Part shown: positions 41,708 through 49,868 of the stretch, one piece after another
How the letters are laid out: the number at the start of each line of letters is the position of its first letter
How positions within the stretch are numbered: the first letter of the stretch is position 1
NCBI GenBank assembly: GCA_964563925.1
Contig: CAZLZD010000031.1
Location: 1 to 49,870 of the forward strand
DNA from: JAUILA01 sp964563925
GTDB lineage: Bacteria; Bacteroidota; Bacteroidia; Cytophagales; Cyclobacteriaceae
Length of the DNA stretch: 49,870 bases
Direction: 5' to 3'
Notes under the pieces: generated by a model
The model's input: only the letters and a program-made list of their open reading frames with translations
What the model was told of the DNA's origin: nothing
Database searches by the model: none
Made by a program: the position numbers and the translations under genes

Positions 41708-42943
41708 CTACGCCACTTTCAGCGAGCTGTATTTCGATTTGCTGAATTTTTCTTCGGCGTAGGCGCGGGTAATCACCAGTTTGTCCACCCCTTCCTCGGA
41801 AGGAAGCTCAAACATGGCATCATTGATAATCGCCTCGCAAATGGACCGGAGTCCGCGGGCACCCAGTTTGTAATCCACGGCTTTATCCACGATATAGTCC
41901 AGCGCCTGGGGTTTGAATTCAAGGGCGATGCCCTCAATTTTGAACAGCTTCTGATATTGCTTCACCAGGGCGTTCTTGGGTGTGGTAAGGATTTCCCTGA
42001 GTGCTTTGGCGTCAAGCGGATTCAGGTAGGTCAGTACGGGCAGACGGCCGATCAGCTCAGGAATTAATCCGAAACTCTTCAGGTCCTGGGCGCTCACATA
42101 CCGCAGCAGGTTGTCATTCTCCACTTCCAGCGTATCAAATTTATCAGACGAGGAGGCAAAGCCGATCGCCCGGGTATTCAGGCGTTTGGCGATGTTCCTG
42201 GAAATCCCGTCAAAAGCCCCTCCGCAGATAAAGAGAATGTTTTCGGTGTTGACCGATATCATTTTCTGATCCGGGTGTTTACGGCCTCCCTGCGGCGGTA
42301 CATTTACGGTGGTTCCTTCCAGCAACTTCAGCAGTGCCTGCTGTACGCCTTCACCGCTGACATCGCGGGTAATGGAAGGATTGTCTGATTTACGGGCGAT
42401 CTTATCAAGTTCGTCTATATACACGATTCCCCGTTCGGCTGCCTCCACATCGTAGTCGGCCGCCTGCAGCAGCCGGGTGAGGATGCTTTCCACATCTTCA
42501 CCGACATAGCCTGCTTCGGTCAGCACGGTGGCATCGGCAATGCAAAAAGGAACCTGCAGGATCTTGGCCAGGGTGCGGGCCAGGTAGGTTTTTCCGGTAC
42601 CTGTTTCGCCGACCATAACGATGTTCGACTTTTCGATCGTAATGTCTTCCTCGTCCTTCTCCTGCATCAGGCGCTTGTAATGATTGTAAACCGCCACAGA
42701 AACAACCTTTTTAGCTTCGTCCTGGCCGATCACAAATTCGTCGAGGAACTGCTTCATGTCCTTGGGCTTTACCAGGTTGAAGGTGGGCTTGCTCACTCCG
42801 TTACCGCTGGCCTTCTTCTCTTCGTTAAGGATCTGGTGCGCCTGTGATATACATTTATCACATATATGCGCATGTATACCTGAGATCATCAGATCCACGT
42901 CCTTTTTATTTCTTCCGCAAAATGAGCAAGTTACTTCCGCCAT
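41708..42943 (-). CDS. clpX: ATP-dependent Clp protease ATP-binding subunit ClpX
   Basis: 411 residues, full length. N-terminal zinc-binding domain (CSFCGRNKKDVDLMISG to ICDKC), AAA+ Walker A GETGTGKTYLARTLA, Walker B IVYIDELDKIA, the IGF-like ClpP-docking region, a sensor-type RVSGEGVQQALLKLLEG-like motif (here DVSGEGVQQALLKLLEG) and the C-terminal helical domain (YKLGARGLRSICEAI). Unfolds tagged proteins and feeds ClpP. Its start codon overlaps the clpP stop by 1 nt, so translation is probably coupled. The 3' end abuts the repeat cluster, and a GTGGC-TAC-GCCAC palindrome spans the stop. Confidence 0.97.
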   Translation of the reverse strand: MAEVTCSFCGRNKKDVDLMISGIHAHICDKCISQAHQILNEEKKASGNGVSKPTFNLVKPKDMKQFLDEFVIGQDEAKKVVSVAVYNHYKRLMQEKDEEDITIEKSNIVMVGETGTGKTYLARTLAKILQVPFCIADATVLTEAGYVGEDVESILTRLLQAADYDVEAAERGIVYIDELDKIARKSDNPSITRDVSGEGVQQALLKLLEGTTVNVPPQGGRKHPDQKMISVNTENILFICGGAFDGISRNIAKRLNTRAIGFASSSDKFDTLEVENDNLLRYVSAQDLKSFGLIPELIGRLPVLTYLNPLDAKALREILTTPKNALVKQYQKLFKIEGIALEFKPQALDYIVDKAVDYKLGARGLRSICEAIINDAMFELPSEEGVDKLVITRAYAEEKFSKSKYSSLKVA

Positions 42944-43623
42944 TATTTTTTCTTTCTTTCCAAAACTTCATCTATCAGACCATATTCTTTGGCCTCCGAG
43001 GCACGCATCCAGTAATCACGGTCTGAATCCTTTTCAATCTTATCGTATTTCTGCCCGGTATGATTGGACAGGATCTGGTAAAGGTCTTTACGTAATTCCT
43101 GCATTTGTTTCAGCGTAATCTCCATATCACGGCTCTGCCCCTGCATTCCGCCACTGGGCTGGTGAATCATTATCCGCGCATGTGGCAACGCAGCCCGCTT
43201 TCCTTTAGTTCCCGCACTCATTAAAACTGCGGCCATGGATGCGGCCATTCCGGTACAGATTGTTGCTACCTCGGGATTCACATACTGCATGGTGTCGTAA
43301 ATACCCAGTCCGTCGTATACCGATCCGCCCGGACTGTTGATATACATGATAATGTCTTTCTTTGGATCGCTTGACTCGAGAAAAAGTAACTGAGCCGTGA
43401 TGATATTGGCAATCTGGGAATTGACCCCCATACCCAGGAATATGATCCGGTCAGAGATCAGACGGGTGAATACGTCAATGGCGCGGAAGTTACCCGGCCG
43501 TTCCTCAATGACGTACTGAGTCATGTTTTGCACATGTGAGGCATAATCGTCAAAAACACTGCCGTTGATTCCCTGGCCTTTGACTGCAAATTTTCTGAAT
43601 TCGTCCTTATCTATTGTGCTCAT
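42943..43623 (-). CDS. clpP: ATP-dependent Clp protease proteolytic subunit
   Basis: 226 residues. Catalytic Ser in TGMAASMAAVLMSAG, catalytic His in RIMIHQPSGGMQGQ, and Asp in the C-terminal part (EKDSDRDYWM region). N-terminal extension of about 30 residues before DVFTRLISDRIIFLG. Forms the tetradecameric chamber that works with ClpX, whose gene follows directly. It lies 103 nt downstream of tig, with a terminator in between, so clpP-clpX probably also have their own start of transcription. Confidence 0.97.
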   Translation of the reverse strand: MSTIDKDEFRKFAVKGQGINGSVFDDYASHVQNMTQYVIEERPGNFRAIDVFTRLISDRIIFLGMGVNSQIANIITAQLLFLESSDPKKDIIMYINSPGGSVYDGLGIYDTMQYVNPEVATICTGMAASMAAVLMSAGTKGKRAALPHARIMIHQPSGGMQGQSRDMEITLKQMQELRKDLYQILSNHTGQKYDKIEKDSDRDYWMRASEAKEYGLIDEVLERKKK

Positions 43624-43692
43624 ACGATGTTATTTCTGATGATTTGATGTTACCCAATGATAACAAGTTTTTGCCTAAAAAAGTAACAAACA

Positions 43693-43718
43693 CAAAAAAC
43701 CCCGATTTATACCGGGGT
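43693..43718 (-). terminator. Rho-independent terminator between tig and clpP
   Basis: Minus strand: ACCCCG and CGGGGT arms with an 8-nt loop, then a T run (TTTTTGTG). It lies 9 nt after the tig stop and probably reduces read-through into clpPX. Confidence 0.8.
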
Positions 43719-43726
43719 CTTGTGTA

Positions 43727-45064
43727 TCAGTGTTTTTCAACGAGTTTTTTAAACTCGTCAAGGCTCACCTTCTTTTCCTTGACCGAAATTTTCTCACGGA
43801 TCAGTGCCAGGACTTTTTCATCCCTTACTTCCCCGTACACTTTCATGTAATTCTGGCCGTTTTCTGCCTTCAGGTAGTTATCCGCAAACGCATCCATGTG
43901 CTCGGCCAGCTGGGCTGCCGCACCGGGTCCGCCAAGCTGCTGAAGAATCATCGATTTGGCCCGGTTTACCACCTCTTCGTGCTCCACATTCAGTTCATTG
44001 TCTTCGGCAATGCGGTTCTTAATGAGGTCCCACTTCATCGACTTGACATATTCTTCATATTCGCGGGCAATGTCCTCATCGGTGACTTTACCATCATTGG
44101 ATACCTTGATCCAGCGCTTCAGGAATTCATCCGGGATATCAATTTTGGTTTTATCCAGCAGCATTTCACGAATCTCATGGTCCAGGAAGTAAGCCGTTTC
44201 ACGGTTATAATTCTCTTCCACGGTTTCCTTGACCTTGGCGATAAATGCCTCTTCACCTTCCACGGCACCCTTGCCGAATACATTGTCAAAGAACACCTGG
44301 TCCATTTCGGCCGGCTCGGTGTGATTGATATTTTTAAGGGAGAATATATAGGTCCCGCTAAGCTCCTTGGCTTTTTGTTCGCCTACATTCAGGGCATGGC
44401 TAATGGCATGAGCATCCTCAAAATCTTTCCGGATATCCAGTTCGATTTCATCCCCCGGTTTTGCGGCAAGCATTTTTTTCTGCCCGGATTTGCTCAGCCA
44501 GCCCCATTTGATCAGCTCTTCATTCTCCAGCTCACCGTCCTTTTCCTTTAACGTACCGTAAAAATCATCTTCCTTTACCGCCTTCTCCGGGTTGGTTGTA
44601 TTCCCGAAACGCTTCTTCAGATCGTCGAGCGTTTCATTGAGCGTTTTTTTGTCCAGCTCAATCTTGTAGGAATTGACCTTCTGCTTATCGCTGAGATCGT
44701 AGGAGAATTCATCGATGAGCCCGATCTGGTAATCAAATTCAAATTCCTCCTGGTTTTCCCAGTCGATCTTTTCCGCCTTTTCCATGTCAGGCAAGGGTTC
44801 GCCAATCAGTTTTAAATCATTCTCCCGGATATATTTATTCACCGATTCACTGAGAAGCTTGTTGATTTCCTCGACTTTGATAGATTTGCCGTACATTTTA
44901 CGGATCAGGCCTGCCGGTACCTTACCCGGACGGAATCCTTTAATGGTGGCTTTACGGGCGTATTCACGGACTTTTTCTTCTACGTTAGGTTGGTAATCCG
45001 TTTCCTTTAACGTAATTTTAATTAGAGCTTCCGTGGAGCTTTTTTTGTCTAAAGTGATATCCAA
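43727..45064 (-). CDS. tig: Trigger factor, ribosome-associated chaperone
   Basis: 445 residues. Ribosome-binding N-domain with the signature GFRPGKVPAGLIRKMYG (about 42-58), a degenerate PPIase-like middle region and a long helical C-terminal chaperone domain (AREYEEYVKSMKWDLIKNR, VVNRAKSMILQQLGG). Receives nascent chains at the exit tunnel. The start is TTG (45062-45064): it gives MDITLDKKSSTEAL, the conserved family N-terminus, no ATG is available nearby upstream, and the next in-frame ATG (residue 56) would delete the ribosome-binding loop. A perfect 14-bp palindrome overlaps the start. The order tig-clpP-clpX is the common bacterial arrangement. Confidence 0.95.
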   Translation of the reverse strand: MDITLDKKSSTEALIKITLKETDYQPNVEEKVREYARKATIKGFRPGKVPAGLIRKMYGKSIKVEEINKLLSESVNKYIRENDLKLIGEPLPDMEKAEKIDWENQEEFEFDYQIGLIDEFSYDLSDKQKVNSYKIELDKKTLNETLDDLKKRFGNTTNPEKAVKEDDFYGTLKEKDGELENEELIKWGWLSKSGQKKMLAAKPGDEIELDIRKDFEDAHAISHALNVGEQKAKELSGTYIFSLKNINHTEPAEMDQVFFDNVFGKGAVEGEEAFIAKVKETVEENYNRETAYFLDHEIREMLLDKTKIDIPDEFLKRWIKVSNDGKVTDEDIAREYEEYVKSMKWDLIKNRIAEDNELNVEHEEVVNRAKSMILQQLGGPGAAAQLAEHMDAFADNYLKAENGQNYMKVYGEVRDEKVLALIREKISVKEKKVSLDEFKKLVEKH

Positions 45065-45077
45065 AACAGTACTGTTT
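45064..45077. promoter_or_regulatory. Perfect 14-bp palindrome overlapping the tig start codon
   Basis: AAACAGTACTGTTT is its own reverse complement. Its last T (minus strand) is the first base of the TTG start codon of tig. It could be an operator or, as RNA, a small stem over the start; it has no loop, so protein binding as a dimer site is more likely. No regulator is identified. Confidence 0.5.
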
Positions 45078-45158
45078 AATCGTTACGAAACAAAAACCCC
45101 CAATCGCGACACATTAGATATATTTGTTATCAAGGTCATGACAGGGGGTGGTTTAACG

Positions 45159-45240
45159 TGCGGATGGAGGGACTCGAACCCCCATGCCGTAAGGCGCTAG
45201 ATCCTAAGTCTAGTGCGTCTACCAATTTCGCCACATCCGC
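45159..45240 (-). tRNA. tRNA-Leu (anticodon UAG)
   Basis: Class II tRNA of about 82 nt. Acceptor GCGGATG pairs with CATCCGC, discriminator A at 45159. D arm contains TGGCGAAATTGGTAGACGCA. Anticodon stem CTAGA/TCTAG with loop CTTAGGA, so the anticodon is TAG. Long variable arm CGCC-TTAC-GGCA. T arm GGGGTTCGAGTCCCTC. CCA is not encoded. It reads CUA leucine codons. It lies 94 nt upstream of tig on the same strand. Confidence 0.97.
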
Positions 45241-45260
45241 GTAGTATTAAAATTGGAGTG

Positions 45261-45292
45261 CAAATTTAGACATAAAAAACAAATGCATCAAA
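45261..45292 (-). promoter_or_regulatory. Promoter of tRNA-Leu (TTTG-N20-TAAATTTG)
   Basis: Minus strand TTTG at 45289-45292, 20-nt spacer, TAAATTTG at 45261-45268. A full consensus match. The 5' end of the tRNA is 20 nt downstream of the -7 element, giving a leader of about 14 nt. It may also drive tig. Confidence 0.8.
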
Positions 45293-45341
45293 GCTTGAGC
45301 AAAGAAAAATTGTACATTAGAAAATCAGGCAACTTTCCTTT

Positions 45342-47606
45342 ATGGTGGAAATAGATATCGAGAAGGAGAATAAGGAAATTGTGCGGCGCTATCGTCAGCT
45401 TTTGCGACGGGCGAAGCCTTTCTTAAAGGACGGTGATTCACGGGAAATCCGGAAGGCATTCAACGTAGCGATGGAGGCCCACCAGGGGGTACGGCGCAAA
45501 TCCGGCGAGCCCTACATATTCCATCCGATTGCCGTGGCGAGGATCTGCGTGGATGAGATCGGGCTGGGTACGACATCGATTGTTTCGGCCCTGTTGCACG
45601 ATGTGGTGGAGGATACCGAATGGACGGTGGAGGATATCCAGCGTGAATTCGGAAAGAAAATTGCCCGTATTATCGACGGGCTCACCAAGATATCCGGCGT
45701 CTTCGAGCACGGCAGCTCCCAGCAGGCGGAGAATTTCCGGAAAATGCTGCTGACCCTGTCCGAGGATGTCAGGGTGATCCTGGTGAAGCTGGCCGACCGG
45801 CTCCATAATATGCGTACGCTGGACAGCATGCCGGAGCACAAGCAATACAAAATCGCTTCCGAAACCATTTTCCTGTATGCACCGCTGGCCCACCGGCTCG
45901 GGCTCTATGCCATCAAGTCGGAAATGGAGGACCTTTACCTGCGGTATACCGAACGGGAGAAATATGAAGAAATCCTTCGGAAGGTGGCCGCAACACGTGA
46001 ATCCCGGAACAAGTTTATAAAGAGTTTTATCCGTCCGATCCAGAAGGAGCTCAGTCAGCACAAGTTCAATTACGTAATTAAGGGACGGCCCAAATCGGTG
46101 TACAGCATCTGGAATAAGATGAAGAAGCAGAACATTCCCTTTGAGGAGGTGTATGACCTGTTTGCCATCAGGATCATCACCGATACGACCCTAGAGAATG
46201 AAAAAGCCGCGTGCTGGCAGGTATATTCGATCGTTACGGATTTTTATAAACCCAATCCGGACCGGCTGCGTGACTGGATCAGCACCCCCAAAGCCAACGG
46301 ATACGAGTCGCTGCATACCACGGTGATGGCCAAGAACGGGCAGTGGGTGGAGGTGCAGATCCGGACGAAGCGCATGGATGAAATTGCCGAGAAGGGATAT
46401 GCGGCCCACTGGAAATACAAGGACAACACGTCTACTTCCGAATCAAACCTGGAGCGGTGGATAACCAAGGTCCGCGATATGCTCGAACAGAATGACAGCA
46501 GTGCCCTTGAATTTGTGGATGATTTCCGGGGCAACCTGTTCAATGAGGAGGTGTTTGTCTTTACACCGAAGGGAGATCTGAAAACCCTTCCCAATGGGGC
46601 AACCGCACTGGATTTTGCCTTTGAGATCCACAGCGAGGTAGGGGCACGGTGTATCGGGGCCAAGGTGAATCAGAAGCTTGTGCCTATCACCTACGTGCTG
46701 AAGAACGGGGACCAGGTGGAGATCCTTACCTCGCAGAAACAGAAGCCCAATGAAGACTGGCTCAGGTTTGTGGTCACTTCCAAGGCGAGGAGCAAGATCA
46801 AGGACGAACTGAAGGAGGACCAGAAATTCCTGGCCGAACAGGGCAGGGAGATTGCCGAGCGTAAGCTCAAGCAGCTGAAGGTGGAGCCGTCTAATGAGAC
46901 GTTTGACCGTATGCGCGCCTATTTTGAGCTAAGCAATCATTTCGAACTTTTCACCAAAATCGGTGAAGGGGCCATTGATCAGAAGGACATAAAGGAGTTT
47001 AAGGAATTCAAACCCTCGACGACCATAAAGAAATCGGGCAAAGGGAAGCAGAAAACACCCAGTATCCGGGACGCGAAAACGTTTGAGCGTGAAATTTCCA
47101 AAGTAAAGGCCGACGATATGCTGCTCATCGGCGAGGACATGGATGTGGTGGATTATAAGCTGGCCAAATGCTGCAACCCTATTCCCGGTGACAATGTGTT
47201 TGGATTTGTAACGGTCAATGAAGGAATCAAAATTCACCGTACCACCTGTCCGAATGCCCCCGAGCTCCTGGCCAATCACGGGCACCGGGTCATTAAGGCG
47301 AAGTGGGCCTCGGAGCACGCCTCGTCGTTTCTGGTCGGACTTAAGATCATTGGCACCGACCGGGTAGGACTGATCAATGATGTGTCTTCCATTATATCCG
47401 GACAACTTAAGGTGAATATGCGCTCCATGTCGATTGACACGGACAGCGGGATTTTTGCCGGGGAGATCATGCTGTATGTGAATGATACCCACCACCTGGA
47501 TGTCCTTATTAACAACCTGAACAAGGTGGAGGGGGTGGTAAAAGTGTCCAGGTTTGAGTCCGACGCCACGGACGACGTCAGGAGCAAATTTGAGCACCAG
47601 GAGTAA
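45342..47606 (+). CDS. Bifunctional (p)ppGpp synthetase/hydrolase (Rel/SpoT family)
   Basis: 754 residues. HD hydrolase domain with HDVVEDTEW and LVKLADRLHNMRTL (about 80-165). Synthetase domain with GRPKSVYSIWNKMKKQN and DRLRDWISTPKANGYESLHTTV (about 245-330); the RLRD loop resembles the RxKD type of bifunctional enzymes rather than the ExDD type of RelA. TGS domain (VFVFTPKGDLKTLPNGATALDF in part, about 400-460), conserved Cys in KCCNPIPGDNVFGFV and a C-terminal ACT domain (KIIGTDRVGLINDVSSI). Since the HD site looks intact, both synthesis and hydrolysis are expected, as in the single Rel of many Bacteroidota. Divergent from tRNA-Leu. Confidence 0.95.
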   Translation: MVEIDIEKENKEIVRRYRQLLRRAKPFLKDGDSREIRKAFNVAMEAHQGVRRKSGEPYIFHPIAVARICVDEIGLGTTSIVSALLHDVVEDTEWTVEDIQREFGKKIARIIDGLTKISGVFEHGSSQQAENFRKMLLTLSEDVRVILVKLADRLHNMRTLDSMPEHKQYKIASETIFLYAPLAHRLGLYAIKSEMEDLYLRYTEREKYEEILRKVAATRESRNKFIKSFIRPIQKELSQHKFNYVIKGRPKSVYSIWNKMKKQNIPFEEVYDLFAIRIITDTTLENEKAACWQVYSIVTDFYKPNPDRLRDWISTPKANGYESLHTTVMAKNGQWVEVQIRTKRMDEIAEKGYAAHWKYKDNTSTSESNLERWITKVRDMLEQNDSSALEFVDDFRGNLFNEEVFVFTPKGDLKTLPNGATALDFAFEIHSEVGARCIGAKVNQKLVPITYVLKNGDQVEILTSQKQKPNEDWLRFVVTSKARSKIKDELKEDQKFLAEQGREIAERKLKQLKVEPSNETFDRMRAYFELSNHFELFTKIGEGAIDQKDIKEFKEFKPSTTIKKSGKGKQKTPSIRDAKTFEREISKVKADDMLLIGEDMDVVDYKLAKCCNPIPGDNVFGFVTVNEGIKIHRTTCPNAPELLANHGHRVIKAKWASEHASSFLVGLKIIGTDRVGLINDVSSIISGQLKVNMRSMSIDTDSGIFAGEIMLYVNDTHHLDVLINNLNKVEGVVKVSRFESDATDDVRSKFEHQE

Positions 47607-47618
47607 AACAGGCGGAAA

Positions 47619-47651
47619 TTCGTATTAAAAGGGGAATATCTCCTATATTTG
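47619..47651 (+). promoter_or_regulatory. Promoter for fur-STAS-purA
   Basis: TATATTTG (47644-47651) followed by CA, with TTCG (47619-47622) 21 nt upstream as a one-mismatch -33 box. It starts just after the rel stop, 24 nt before the fur ATG. Confidence 0.6.
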
Positions 47652-47674
47652 CATCCTGCTGAAGAAGGGAATCT

Positions 47675-48166
47675 ATGAGCCAGAACGTGTATGACGAGGT
47701 AAAGAAGATATTCACCGCTTACCTGGAGAATAAGGGACTGCGCAAGACCCCGGAGCGGTATGCGATCCTGGAGGAAATCTATTCACGACAGGGGCATTTT
47801 GATGTGGAGTCGCTTTATATCAGCATGAAAAACAAGAACTACCGGGTGAGCCGGGCAACCGTATACAATACGCTCGACCTGCTGGTGGAATGTGATCTGG
47901 TAAGCAAGCATCAGTTTGGCCGGAATATCGCACAGTATGAAAAGTCGTACGGATACAAGCAGCATGATCACCTTATATGTACAGAATGCCATAAGGTGGT
48001 GGAATTTTGTGATCCCCGAATTCATAATATTCAGACGATGGTGGGTGAATTGCTCAATTTTGATATTCTCCACCATTCGCTTAACCTGTATGGAGTCTGC
48101 GGAGACTGCCGGATTAAATTAAAAGCAGAAAAAGAAAAGAAAGATGAAGTTCAATCAGACGACTGA
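47675..48166 (+). CDS. Fur-family transcriptional regulator
   Basis: 163 residues. Winged helix (GLRKTPERYAILEEIYSRQGHF to RVSRATVYNTLDLL), then the metal-binding dimerisation domain with the regulatory-site-type His/Glu residues (YKQHDHLICTEC) and structural zinc cysteines CTEC and CGDC. Which metal or signal (Fe, Zn, peroxide or Mn) is sensed cannot be told; PerR-type relatives have the same layout. Its last 23 bp overlap the STAS gene in another frame, a sign of coupled translation. It has its own promoter at 47619. Confidence 0.92.
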   Translation: MSQNVYDEVKKIFTAYLENKGLRKTPERYAILEEIYSRQGHFDVESLYISMKNKNYRVSRATVYNTLDLLVECDLVSKHQFGRNIAQYEKSYGYKQHDHLICTECHKVVEFCDPRIHNIQTMVGELLNFDILHHSLNLYGVCGDCRIKLKAEKEKKDEVQSDD

Positions 48167-48494
48167 GAATAATGCATTGATCCTTTCACTGGAAGGAGAC
48201 CTTATCGGGGAGAACAGTGGCATTGATTTGATTGAGGTGGTAAACGACCAGATTCAAAATGGCATTCGCTATGCAGTAATCGATATTTCCGAATTGCGTT
48301 ACATGAACAGCAGCGGGATCGGTGTATTAATTACCATCATGACCAAATTCAGAAACAAAGGGGGTGAGGTATGCCTTATGCAACCATCTGAAAGTGTGAA
48401 AAAATTGTTGATCATCACCAAGCTGAACAATATCTTCCAGATCGTGGAAACCAAAGAGGATGCGTTCGCCGTGTTCAGCAAAGACGCGAATTAA
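48144..48494 (+). CDS. STAS-domain protein (anti-sigma-factor antagonist-like)
   Basis: 116 residues forming a single STAS domain: NNALILSLEGDLIGENSG, YAVIDISELRYMNSSGIGVLI and GGEVCLMQPSESVKKLL. The SpoIIAA-type phosphorylation site Ser is present in MNSSGIGVL, where Asp is usual before it. Such proteins normally bind an anti-sigma kinase or sit in a partner-switching chain, but no RsbW/SpoIIAB-type kinase or PP2C phosphatase is in this window. Overlaps the end of the fur gene by 23 bp; purA follows after 30 nt, so all three probably share a transcript. Confidence 0.9.
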   Translation: MKFNQTTENNALILSLEGDLIGENSGIDLIEVVNDQIQNGIRYAVIDISELRYMNSSGIGVLITIMTKFRNKGGEVCLMQPSESVKKLLIITKLNNIFQIVETKEDAFAVFSKDAN

Positions 48495-48524
48495 TCAAAA
48501 AGCAATCAGTAAATTATCGTTGGG

Positions 48525-49808
48525 ATGAAAGTTGATGTTCTATTAGGATTACAATGGGGCGATGAAGGCAAGGGCAAAATCGTTGATTACCTGGCCGGGA
48601 AATACGACGTGGTGGCACGTTTTCAAGGCGGCCCCAATGCAGGTCATACCCTGGAGTTTGACGGCATAAAGCATGTGTTGCACCAGATTCCCTCCGGGAT
48701 CTTTCATCCGCATATAAAGAATATTATTGGAAACGGTGTGGTGCTGGACCCGGTCGTTTTTAAAAAGGAGATCGATGCCCTGAACAAGTACCAGGTAGAT
48801 ACCCGGGCCAACCTGTTCATTTCCAAAAAGACCCAGCTTATTCTCCCGACCCACCGGCTGCTTGATGCCGCCTATGAAAAAGAAAAGGGGGACCGGAAGA
48901 TCGGCAGTACCCTGAAGGGGATCGGTCCGACCTACCAGGATAAAATCGGCCGTCTCGGGCTGCGTGTCGGTGATATTCTCTCTGACAGCTTCCGCTCCAA
49001 ATACGATTATGCGGTTAAGCGTCACCGCCAGGTTTTGAATTTTCACGGGGCAGAATACGATCTTGAGGAGGCAGAACGGGCCTTTTTTGAAGCGATTGAA
49101 TTCATGAAGCAATTCAAGCTGGTGGAAAGCGAGTATATGCTCAATGAGGAGATAAACAACGGAAGCCGGATCCTGGCCGAAGGGGCACAGGGGTCACTTT
49201 TGGATATAGACTTTGGCAGTTATCCCTTCGTCACAAGTTCGAATACCACCACTTCAGGCGCCTGCAGCGGACTGGGAATATCCCCTCATCATATAGGTGA
49301 GGTATTCGGAATATTCAAGGCTTACTGTACCCGGGTGGGGAGCGGGCCCTTCCCGACCGAACTCTTTGATCAGGACGGTGAGGAGATGCGCAAAGTGGGT
49401 AACGAATTTGGCAGTACCACCGGCCGTGCGCGACGGTGCGGGTGGATAGATCTGCCGGCACTGAAGTATGCCATTATGATCAATGGGGTGACCCAGCTGT
49501 TTATGATGAAGGCCGATGTGCTGAACGGATTTGAGCAGATCAGGGTTTGTACGCATTATAAGAAGGCAGACGGACGCAAGACCGACCAGTTCAGTTACGA
49601 ACTGATCGATGAAAGCCAGGAGCCGGTGTATGAAACCCTTCCCGGCTGGAATGGGACACTGGAAGGCAAGGAGACCTTTGAATCGCTGCCTGCAGAGCTG
49701 CTTGATTATGTTTCCTACCTGGAGGAGCACCTGGGAGTTCCGGTGAATATTGTCTCCACCGGACCGGACCGGACCGAGACCATTATCCGCAAGGAAGTCC
49801 TTGCCTGA
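48525..49808 (+). CDS. purA: Adenylosuccinate synthetase
   Basis: 427 residues, full length. P-loop GLQWGDEGKGKIVDYLA with the catalytic Asp, the switch-like GPNAGHTLEFDG with the catalytic His, GIGPTYQDKIGR, AEGAQGSLLDIDFGSYPFVT, and GSTTGRARRCGWIDLPAL with the IMP-binding Arg. Converts IMP, aspartate and GTP to adenylosuccinate, the first step from IMP to AMP. Third gene after fur and the STAS gene. Confidence 0.97.
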   Translation: MKVDVLLGLQWGDEGKGKIVDYLAGKYDVVARFQGGPNAGHTLEFDGIKHVLHQIPSGIFHPHIKNIIGNGVVLDPVVFKKEIDALNKYQVDTRANLFISKKTQLILPTHRLLDAAYEKEKGDRKIGSTLKGIGPTYQDKIGRLGLRVGDILSDSFRSKYDYAVKRHRQVLNFHGAEYDLEEAERAFFEAIEFMKQFKLVESEYMLNEEINNGSRILAEGAQGSLLDIDFGSYPFVTSSNTTTSGACSGLGISPHHIGEVFGIFKAYCTRVGSGPFPTELFDQDGEEMRKVGNEFGSTTGRARRCGWIDLPALKYAIMINGVTQLFMMKADVLNGFEQIRVCTHYKKADGRKTDQFSYELIDESQEPVYETLPGWNGTLEGKETFESLPAELLDYVSYLEEHLGVPVNIVSTGPDRTETIIRKEVLA

Positions 49809-49835
49809 ATATCCAAAAATTAATTTCGGTAAAGA

Positions 49836-49868
49836 TTTGGTTGGAGGGTATAAGCCTTCGTATCTTTG
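49836..49868 (+). promoter_or_regulatory. Promoter facing the right edge of the window
   Basis: TTTG (49836-49839), 21-nt spacer, TATCTTTG (49861-49868) followed by CA. A full consensus match. It must drive a gene just outside the window; only 2 nt of sequence remain after it. Confidence 0.75.

Noticed and set aside
41685..41721. Terminator for clpX formed by the GAAAGTG/CACTTTC inverted repeat
   Set aside because: It spans the clpX stop codon and has no following T run on the minus strand.
45085..45150. Rho-independent terminator of tRNA-Leu
   Set aside because: The CCCCC/GGGGG arms are followed by a T run, but the loop of about 45 nt is too long for a confident call.
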